Below the pieces are notes generated by a model, which saw only the letters and a program-made list of their open reading frames with translations, had not been told where the DNA came from and made no database searches. Shown one piece after another: positions 51,368-64,000 of a DNA stretch of 64,000 nucleotides. The first letter of the stretch is position 1. The number at the start of each line of letters is the position of its first letter. The stretch is from Archilochus colubris (lineage: Eukaryota > Chordata > Aves > Apodiformes > Trochilidae), in assembly GCA_023079485.1 (NCBI GenBank), contig CM041083.1, forward strand, positions 64,795,810 through 64,859,809, read 5' to 3'. The position numbers and the translations under genes were made by a program.

Positions 51368-54300
51368 ATGAGGAACGAGCCGCTGGCCTGGCCCGCGGTT
51401 TCGGCCCAGGCGGCCTCGCTGCTAGAGGAGGCGGTGGATCTGCTGGTGCTGCACCGAGACTTCGCTGCCGCCGTGGAGAAGTGCGAGGCGGGATGCGACA
51501 GCCTGGACCCCGGGGCCGGCTCCAGCCCCGAGAGGTGCGAGGGGGTGTCGGGGGTGCGGAGCGGGGATAGGCCGGCTCTGGGCAGTGGCCTCGGCATCAG
51601 TTCTGACTGAAGGCAGTGTCTGCTCAGTTGGTGGTTATTTTTGTTTTTAAAAGAGGGCTTTTTGGGTTTAATCAACTGGATTTTTTTTTTTTAAAGAGGA
51701 ATTAGGAGCCTCTTAAGCTTGGATATAAATGTTACCTGCATGAATGGCTATACCACCGGTGGTTCTTGTGATTTTGCTTAGCTTTTTCTTAATTATCCAA
51801 ATTAATGGAGGGTAGAATTTTTTGCTAAAAAGCGAGTTAGCAACTGTGTAAAACCTGGCTTGTCTTTGGCTGCTATGTGATACCAACACATATACATTTT
51901 CCTCTTCCGTGCTTAAGGGATCTGCAGGTGTTTGAGGGCAGTGAGGTGGACCTAAGAGCCTTCCCTGTGTCCCCCTAGAGCTGCGGACTCTGCATATTCT
52001 TGGAGATGAATTTGCATTTTTACTGGGGGCGAAGTGTAGAAGGAGAGGGAAAGGAGGTGAAGGGGCTGTTGGAGCACTGTATAGAGTACCTAGGTGTCAC
52101 GGTTTAACACTGGCCCGGCAATTAAACCAAATAACAGACGCTCTCTATTAATGTCTCTCTCCTCCTTGATAAAGAAAGGAGAGAGAATAAGGGAGAGAGA
52201 CTTATGGGTTGGAAACTAAACTACACAACTTTAATGAACAGTAATGATAAATAGGTAAAATTACTAAATATATACAAATATACAGGAAAATGGAAACCAC
52301 ATTCCTCCCCCTCTCCCCCAATAACTCTCACGTCACCACCGAGGCTGTAGGGCAGCCCTGGGAAAGTCCAGGCTGGACTCCTGGAGTCGGCAGCAGTCGG
52401 GAACCGGAGGCAGGAACACACAGATATGGGCTGGCATGGATCAGGACCACAGGCAGACGAACGAACGGGATCCTTCCAGGATGCCGGGTGAAGGAAGGGA
52501 AGAAGGGAAATCAGGAAATCCAGAAGTCTGGAAATCTGGCTCGGCCCTCGTGATGCCTCAAATTTATACTGAGTGTGACGTATATGGGATGGAATACTCT
52601 GTTTGGTCAATTCTGGCATCTATCTTGTCTGTTCCTCCCCAGAGGAGGGCTCAGGTGGGACCTCTTTATCCTCCTGGACAGTAAAATGTTTTCCTCAGAG
52701 CTGAGCAGTGTCCTTGGCTCTGCATACCAGTCTCTAGCAGTAACTATAAACATCAAGTGTTATCAATCCTAGAAGCACACACTGTCTGAGAAACTTGCTG
52801 TTAATTCAGCAAGTGCAACTACTTAAAGAGACTTAGCTAATAGCAAAAGTACAAAACAGAAAATCACCTTTATCCTGGCCCAAACTAGGACACTAGGCTG
52901 GGCTGCCACTCACTGGAAGGGATACAAGGGGGAACGTGGTTGCAAGAATTACTTACTTAGGTGTCTCTCCATTACCAGTTCTGCAGAAGTGAAATGCTCC
53001 CTTTGTGTTGTGGGGATTCAGGCACTGGCTGAGATGAACCGCTGGAGAGAAGTTCTGTCTTGGGTCCTACAGTATTACCATGTCCCTCAACATCTGCCTC
53101 CAAAAGTTCTGGAGCTGTGGTGAGTGTCTGTGTCTATGTCTGTCAGATACACAGGGTTTCCATTAATCAAGTTTAGTAGCCATCCAGATTTAAGTATGTG
53201 ATATTTTAATTTTGTGTGCTGTGAGGATAAAAGTGTAACCTGAGAAGGTCTGGTTTTGACCTGTGTGAGCTGGAGCATGCCTACAGATTGCTTTGTGGTG
53301 ATAAAGTTCAAAAGGAGTGATGCTGAGGCAATAATGTAAGTAGCTGCACCTATTGTCCACCTCAGAAATCTGTGCTTTAGGTGTAGACCCTGATACTTGA
53401 TAGCTGTTTATGGGTAGTAAATGTCAGTGATCTTGACTTTCACAAAGAGTTAGTGTTCTCTAATGGTTTTTTTCCCTTGTGTTTAAGTATCCTGTTATAC
53501 AGCAAAGTGAGAGAGCCCCAGGTGATGCTGGAGGTTGGCAGTAGCTGGCTTGGAGATGAAACTAATAAGAGCCTCCCCGAATATGGGTCATTGCTGGAGC
53601 TCTACCTCTTGCATGTGTTGCTTCCGCTGGGCCGGTTTGAGGGGACAGAAGAGCTTGTATGTGGCTGTGACGCTTTTGACAGTGAACAGCAGAAAGCATT
53701 GCTTGGGACTGTTTATGAAAGCAGATGTCAGTGGACTCAAGAGGAAAAGATGCACTCAGATGCTGAAGAACACCAAGATGCAGCAACAGAATCTGTTTTG
53801 GGTAGGTAATCCCTTTGTTGTTTGTGCTTCTTTTTTTATAATTTTATTTGAAGTTACTGGGTCCTTTGCATCATTAATACTTGCTATATTTTATTAGTAT
53901 AAAGATTACTGTAACAACAAACCAGCCATGAAGAAGTCCTGTTGGGTAGCACAGAAATATAAGACTTACTGATCTATTTACTGGCAATTATAAAACATAT
54001 CTAATCTCTGCAAATGTAAAGAGATGAGAATATTTCCCAGGTTCAAGACTAAGTTGGAATAAATGCATTTATTAAAAAAAACTTATTACCAAAGAGAAAT
54101 TAAAAACACTCAGCAATCCTTTAATGGTACATTTTGTTGGCTCTATGTACTCTGTTTCGCCTCCCTTCACAGTTGAGCCCATGTAGAACAATGCATGTCT
54201 GGCATTTAAAGTACTGCTTCTCCTCTGGAACTGTAAATCACTTGACGTTACCTCCCAGGAGAGAATCTGGCACTACTGTGTTTTTATATTAAAAATAGAT

Positions 54301-55351
54301 GCCTGAAAAAAAGTTATAATAAATCGTATTTCAAAACTGTACTGTTTTTCTGTTCCCTAGTATTAAAAAAAAACCCAACCCAACTCTCATGCAATCTAAG
54401 AATGGTCTTTTCTATCTTATTATCTGTATCTATGTGACTACTTTTTAAAATTTTTTTGTTTTGCCCTAACAGCCTTTTTCTTCTTGTATTCTAGGTGCTC
54501 TGTCCCGAAAGCTCTTGACTGTGTTGACATTGCTACGTCGAGCACTCAGGTCCATGTCAAGCCACTTCTATTTACTTCCTTACAAAAAGATGCTCTTGGC
54601 TACTTTTCTGCTTTACCTGGTGGTGGTGAGATTAGATCCAGGTACAGCATTAAGATATCCTAATTTCTAAATTTCATTATGATTACAGAGAAGAAAATGG
54701 TTGATGTTGGTAGATTTGGTCTGTGTAAATGTCTTGTCTTTAGGAGACACAAAAACAGGGTCACAAAAAGCTGTCATAGACTCAGCCTCTGACTCAGTCA
54801 ACATGCAACATGCATATCTTCTGGAAGAGTATGTGCCTTGTAGGGCTGTCCTGTCAGGAAAGTGGAGAGTTGTCCAGAGCTACAGGGTACTCGTGTTCTG
54901 CTTATGTTGGTGTTTCACTAGTGATGGCTGCTGCTGTCACGGAGGAATGGGCTGGTCCCATGGTCTAGAGGTGGCAGCTGGGGTGTGGAAAAGATGAGTG
55001 TTCCCCCTCTGGCTGGGTGGCAGGTGCTCTGTAGCTATTCTGCAAATAGGCCCTTGGAAAATACTGAAGAAGGCGTCCTAGGAATGGGAGCAACGCACAA
55101 GTACTGAACTGAACAGAAGGAAATAAGACAACTAAGTTTTGATTAACTCTAGTTGGGATTAGTTGTTCCTGTATCCGTTTTGTGTATCTTAATTATACCT
55201 TTTAAAAGCTCTTTTAAAAGCTCTTTTTTTTTTGTTTTGCTCTGCAGCTTCTCCCACATCATTGCCGCTCATTTACAAACTGGTCCAGCTCTTTCGACAG
55301 GCTTGGGCAGCCATATATTCACCAATCCACAGGCCTCCAATTCAAGACTAG
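51368..55351 (+). CDS. PEX26: PEX26, peroxisomal PEX1-PEX6 anchor (5 exons)
   Basis: Coding exons: 51368-51534, 52979-53119, 53488-53801, 54495-54641 and 55248-55351 (TAG). All introns are GT-AG and the joins keep frame, giving 290 residues (human 305). PEX26 is a tail-anchored peroxisomal membrane protein that recruits the PEX1-PEX6 AAA ATPase, which extracts PEX5 during matrix protein import. Visible landmarks are [12 protein letters not shown] near the N-terminus, [19 protein letters not shown] and [15 protein letters not shown] in exons 2-3, [14 protein letters not shown] in exon 3, and one membrane segment at about residues 240-252 ([13 protein letters not shown]) preceded by basic KK. 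The C-terminal tail is short. An in-frame ATG at 51149 would give 363 residues; its TISU-like context makes it a serious alternative, while length favours 51368. Confidence 0.93.
52095..52892 (-). mobile_element. Antisense solo LTR, ERVL-like
   Basis: A complete 798-bp LTR flanked by the perfect 5-bp duplication CTAGG (52090-52094 and 52893-52897). On the minus strand it starts TGTCCTAGTTTGGGCCAGGA and ends ...ACCGTGACA. It carries a TATA box (TATAAATT, plus 52561-52568) and, about 330 bp on, a polyadenylation signal ATTAAA (plus 52230-52235), which together fix the orientation. The 5' end resembles a common bird LTR family I recall as ERVL-type, and the 5-bp duplication fits that class. No internal viral genes remain. 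It lies in PEX26 intron 1 and makes up over half of that intron. Confidence 0.88.
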
Positions 55352-57710
55352 GTGTATTCCATCAAAGAATGTGTTCTTCTCTGCTGTTGTAAAAGTGTTA
55401 GCTTATCTTGAGGATGTTAATAGGCTCTTCAAGGACAGCTAAAATTAGTGTCCTGAGATGAACACCTGTGAACTGTGTGGTGACAACTTTTTTTCTTCAG
55501 ATAGGTAGTGGTGGTGTATGAATTTTTAAACCATGCCAAGTATTCCTGATGATTTTAGTCCTATTGAAGCCAGAAAGCCAAGGTAGTGGGTCACAAAGTG
55601 CTGCACCTGCACTTCTTAACTGTGAATTACAGTACTTCATGCTTGCCTAATGTATAATAGTTCTTGAGAGGACATGCTGGTGGCAAGGAAATAGATTTTT
55701 TTATAAAACTGTATTCTATGTTACTGGCTAGTTGAACAACTGAAGTTGATGTTGTTTGCTTTTTTTGGTTTGGTTTTTTTGGGGGAGGGGTTTGGGTTTT
55801 TTTTGGTTTTTTACCTCTTACTTTGTTTATATAGATGTTAAAAAGACCGTGTATGTCTAGAATCCACCTATCTCTCCATCCTGAATATCTGAAGTCATAG
55901 TTTATATGAGTGCCATTTAGCTGTGCTTTATCATTCAGAACAAAAGATAATTCCAGCTGCAATAATTCTGTGGAATGTGAGATATTTCTCTAAGATCCCC
56001 AAACCTTGTCCAGAACTGTGGCAAGTATGTTGGTGTCTTTGCAGAAAATCTCCCCAGACTTACCCCATTTCTGACCACATGGGGCAGAAATTGGAGGTTT
56101 GGCCTAGAACATTAATTTCTTTCCCATCCATCTACCGACCATGAATTGACAAAGGGTGAATTCCGAAGGAGAGAGCACTGTGCTACTTAAATAGTCCTTC
56201 CACTGGAGCAAACTAAAATGTACTGGAGAGACAAGTTAAAAAGTAAAGACAAGGCAAACAAGTAACCTGCCATCCCAGCACCTGTGCCAAAGGGATGCAG
56301 ACTGGCATCAGCCCAAACTACAGAATGTTGAGGAAAGCAGTTTTGTTCAGTAAATCCTATCTTAACACACTAAACCTCTGAAATGAACAACCTTCAGGTT
56401 GTTACTTTCTCTCTAGCAGAGTCACCATATGCGGAGGTGGTGGCTGTTTGTTTTCTTCACAAGGATAGCAGCCTGTTGGTGCCCTTAAACCATGTGCAGC
56501 CTGTTCCTTTGTTGTATACTGGCCACTTTGAAAACACTTCCATGTCTGCACTCTTCTTGGATTATTCCAGTAGAGAAATACTCCAATATTAATGTCAGAT
56601 AAACTGAGGCAGGTCATTAATGAATACCGTAATGACCTTGCTTAGTTGTCTCAGAGTAAAACCCAAAATAATCCCATATCTCTCCCCAAAGTTTTTTTCT
56701 CTGCTAGGATTTAACACGAGGATAGGTAGCACAAAATGCTTTACCTTATTTAAGTGCTATTTCTTCTATACTCTGTGAACACAGGGAAGAGCAGCTCTTG
56801 ATATTTTTAGGTAGTTGTTGTAATTCAACTAGTAGTAGAGTTGCAGCTTTACAACCAGCAGTGGATGGGAAACAAGGCAGAATCAAACATGGAGTTGAGC
56901 TCTTTCAGGAAAAGACTAGATTCTGTCTACTGACCCTATACTTGGCAAATCCTCAGCTTAAGTACTTTGTAAGCCAGTTAATGAAATAGCAAACTTCACT
57001 TTTAAAGTCAGATCAAATTCCTAACAAATTGACTGATTAGGTGATAATAATTTTTCACTCTGATTTTATATTTACACTTCTAGCTAAATGGCAGAGCTGC
57101 ATTTTAGGAGTTGGGACCAGTGGTCTGGACAGGCCATACATTATGTTAAGAATGTTGTAAAATGTCATAGCCACCTATTTACCAGGACTTCAACATTTAA
57201 CTTGATTTTAAGTGTAGGTTGGTAACCTTCACTTTTTTTTTTTTGTGCTACTGATTTTGTATGTGTTGTATTCAATTCATCATGAAAGGGCAAGAAGTTA
57301 GAAACAAGTGGTCAGGAGTTTTTTTGCAATTAATACTAATATGGCAATATTTAATTTTCACAATAAAATTACTACTGATTTATGTCTTTGTAGAGTTGCT
57401 TATTCATGTGGTGATTAAGTATATAAAAACTTTTGCATTTAAAGTATTGATGCTTCACAGTTCTCAAGGGATTTCCAGAAATGTTTCATTACATGTTCTC
57501 CTTGTACAGGTATATTTCGGAGTTGTTCGGTGTGAATTTGATGATGTTTGTAGGCTATAAGACTGCATTTTTATAGGAATTCAGGGAGTCATACTTACTT
57601 TCTGTGAAAGATCCAGCATTTTACTTATTTAAAAATGTATCTCTATGTACCTTGAGATGGCCAAGACCAATGCTACCAAGAATAAAGTACCCAGTATTTA
57701 TCTTTAGCTG
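55352..57710 (+). other. PEX26: Probable PEX26 3' UTR and downstream DNA
   Basis: No further coding exon follows the stop codon. Candidate polyadenylation signals are AATAAA at 57362-57367 and 57681-57686, so the 3' UTR may exceed 2 kb, though an earlier non-canonical site cannot be excluded. The region has T-rich runs near 55755-55815 but no recognised repeat. Confidence 0.45.
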
Positions 57711-58559
57711 TGTTTTATTCTGCACTCTCATTCTATCATGGAGTGAAAAGGCATAGCCATGGGGATTGTACTGAGACAGAGAGGGTGTGTGTGTGCGTGC
57801 AACACATGTGCATGAACTTTCTGCTAGTAACTCCAGATACAAGAGCAAATTATAGTCTGCTTTTTTGGTTTGTAATCTTCTTGCTATAAACAAACAAAAA
57901 AATCCTTGTACTGGCCCAGGAAGCTGAAATGCTATAGAACAGATGTCTCTAATCAGATGAACAGAGGTCAGAAAGATGAGGATTGGCTGGCAGAAAGATG
58001 AGGTTTGGTGTCTTAGAACCAGGAGACAAGCAGATAATTCCATGTACCTTGTCCACAGATGACCAAATAGTCAAGTTATTTGGTCAAGGAATTACTTGCA
58101 GTTCAACCTGTTCGCTATCTGATTTCAATCAATGGAACTTTGGCAAATCAACTCCATGTCTTCCATCTGTCTACAGCCACCTTTGTCAGAAAGATGCCAT
58201 TTAAGAACTGTGCCACCTTTTGAAAGCTTAAACAAAGAAATTCTGAAATGTTTAATAACTGCTTAAGTCAGGTATCAGTATCATATTCACCAGTTGTTAG
58301 GACTTCTAAGGAAGAGAAGCAGTTATTTGGGAAGATAGTCTGTATGTGTTAACATTCTGGTTACTAACACCAGTTGTAATTATTTTGTTTTAAAAACAAC
58401 AAACCCCACACACAAGGTCTCACTTGGAGAATTAACTGTGAAAACTTGCATAAGAACACACTGGGGCTGAGTCCTGTGATAGCAAGATGCTGATGTCACA
58501 GGTGAGTGGATGGAATGGGACTGCTTCCTGAGAGACATTATGACCTCCACTGCCTATAC

Positions 58560-58682
58560 TTGGATGCTGTGGGATCCCTGCCAGTAAGGTCTGGGTGCTC
58601 TGCCACCTTGTGCCAGGCTGCTTGTACAGCAAGGGAAACAGTGCTCCTAACAGCCGAGGAAGGAACCGACGCAGAAAAAGCC

Positions 58683-58685
<3 letters not shown>
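58560..58685 (+). other. TUBA8: Tubulin exon 1: 5' UTR plus ATG
   Basis: Vertebrate alpha-tubulin genes typically have a first exon whose only codon is the initiator ATG. Here AAGCCATG|GTAAGA occurs at 58678-58691, so the ATG (58683-58685) is followed directly by a consensus donor. Exon 2 begins CGTGAGTGC (Arg-Glu-Cys), which needs exactly this preceding Met. The upstream boundary of the UTR is a guess; there is no CpG island or clear TATA box. Confidence 0.75.
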
Positions 58686-62924
<4,239 letters not shown>

Positions 62925-63720
62925 AATTCATACTGCCCTTTCCTGTGCATTGGCGTGTTTTGATGTCTTCTTTTTTTCACGTCTGTATTTCTGCTTAGCT
63001 TGCACTCAACTAGTCCATTGCCATCATAGTAGATTATAAACAGGATGAATTCTTCACTCTGAGATCACTAGGCATTAAATGAACAATATATGACCAGCTA
63101 ATCATAAGTCCATTTGCCTTAGAGGGTGACAGGCTTCAGATTTTTGTCTAATATATCCTAAAAGTATCTCTGTCGTTTATACTATAATTTATTCAATAGA
63201 GAGATACAGTCATGTGGCTGTAGGATTATATTTGAGGAAGTCCTGCTTCAAAATGCCCCAGGTAATGCTACAGACACTACATATGTAGAAGTTACCCATG
63301 GTGCTCATTCTTTATATCATGCTAATTGAAAACAATGTTTCAAAGCTGCAAGCCACAGTGAGAACTCTCTTGGTGCCAAGAACATACAGCTTGTCCTGAT
63401 GCCCTTGCTTCTACAGAATGCACAGTGCAGGGTGAGTAGAAGGTGTGATTTTGCTAGCTGCCATGAGCAAGGACAAAATTTGGGTACTCTTAGCTTTAGC
63501 AGGACTTAAGAGCATGCCACGCTTGTGCAGGGACTGTGTAACAGTTATAATAGGATTGGTCTGGAGGTGCAAGTATGCTGACACTTCTGTGGTAACTCCT
63601 AAATCAACAACATCTATGATTGAGACAAGGGCCTTAAAACAACCAGCTTGTGGCATGCAAGACAGAAGCATTACCAGGTCCATCAAACTTGCTGGCAATT
63701 ACAATAAATAAGAATGACAA
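62925..63720 (+). other. TUBA8: Tubulin 3' UTR
   Basis: Sequence after the TAA has no further exon. Candidate polyadenylation signals are ATTAAA at 63074-63079 and AATAAA at 63703-63708. The first would give a UTR of about 170 bases, the second about 800. Confidence 0.5.
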
Positions 63721-64000
63721 ACAAAGTGTGTTAGTTACAGGTAGGATGTCTGTGAACACCAGCTATGACTTCACAGGTTAAGTCTTCATAAGGTATACTT
63801 TTGTATACTTTCATTGTTTAAGGGTTTTAGAACTGTTAAGGTAGGCAGGCAGGTGGGCAGCCATGGCCTGAGTTTACACTGGTGGAATAACAAGTGAAAC
63901 TGTTGGATGTTGCAGACAAGGGAATAGGAAAAGTGGCTGGCAAATCCTACCCTGTGTCTAAACTAATGAGCAGGAGAAGCTGCCAGGCATTACACAGAGT
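63721..64000. other. Downstream intergenic DNA
   Basis: I see no exon or repeat. In the conserved gene order the next gene would be USP18, but no part of it is recognisable here. Confidence 0.4.

Larger units (their letters stand above)
50436..51600 (+). promoter_or_regulatory. PEX26: CpG island promoter of PEX26
   Basis: CpG-dense sequence starts directly after the LTR target duplication and continues through PEX26 exon 1. Near its 3' part are ACTACACGTCCCG (51113-51125), a ZNF143/THAP11 motif, and GAAGATGGCCGC (51145-51156), which matches the YY1/TISU element at 11 of 12 positions. Both elements typically sit within tens of bases of a TATA-less start site, so transcription probably begins around 51.10-51.15 kb. 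No TATA box is seen. Confidence 0.75.

Noticed and set aside
50481..51675. Open frames on both strands around the PEX26 promoter (plus 50481-50961, minus 50974-51675)
   Set aside because: GC-rich promoter sequence with few stops; no domain and no link to PEX26 exons other than the frame from 51149.

Overview
This is a piece of a vertebrate nuclear genome, almost certainly a bird and probably a neoavian such as a songbird. The evidence is spliced genes with GT-AG introns, two CpG islands in otherwise AT-rich CpG-poor DNA, 3' ends of CR1 LINEs ending in the ATTCTATGATTCT-type repeat, and avian-style solo LTRs. Gene order matches the vertebrate block MICAL3 - PEX26 - TUBA8 (human 22q11), recalled from general knowledge rather than searched.

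Layout. (1) 1-25.1 kb: AT-rich DNA with no recognisable coding exon on either strand. It holds one CR1 fragment near each end, a 17-bp minisatellite and a possible eroded CR1 piece. It is best read as the long first intron of a minus-strand gene, inferred to be MICAL3. (2) 25.15-26.75 kb: a strong CpG island with an inverted CCAAT box and a candidate minus-strand splice donor, inferred to be the MICAL3 promoter and untranslated first exon. (3) 26.75-49.7 kb: intergenic DNA with CR1 relics, a perfect RFX X-box, a CRE palindrome and a ZNF143-type motif, but no supportable gene. (4) 49.745-50.431 kb: an antisense solo LTR with a 4-bp target duplication, directly against the next CpG island. (5) 50.44-55.35 kb: PEX26 on the plus strand, five coding exons, with a second antisense solo LTR (5-bp duplication CTAGG) in intron 1 only 86 bp before exon 2. 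(6) 58.68-62.92 kb: an alpha-tubulin gene on the plus strand, five coding exons, the first contributing only the ATG; position and sequence fit TUBA8. (7) 62.9-64.0 kb: tubulin 3' UTR and downstream DNA.

The two certain genes are unrelated in function: PEX26 anchors the PEX1-PEX6 ATPase to peroxisomes, and the tubulin is a cytoskeletal subunit. I rebuilt both exon by exon; all junctions keep frame, giving 290 residues (or 363 from an upstream ATG) for PEX26 and 446 for the tubulin. I see no operon-like, CRISPR or novel defence-type system. The most useful oddities are the divergent tubulin, the choice of PEX26 start (an upstream ATG in a TISU/YY1-like element), the two LTRs bracketing PEX26 exon 1, a 214-bp A/C-only strand, and an exact match to a commercial cDNA-library adaptor at 28.78 kb.
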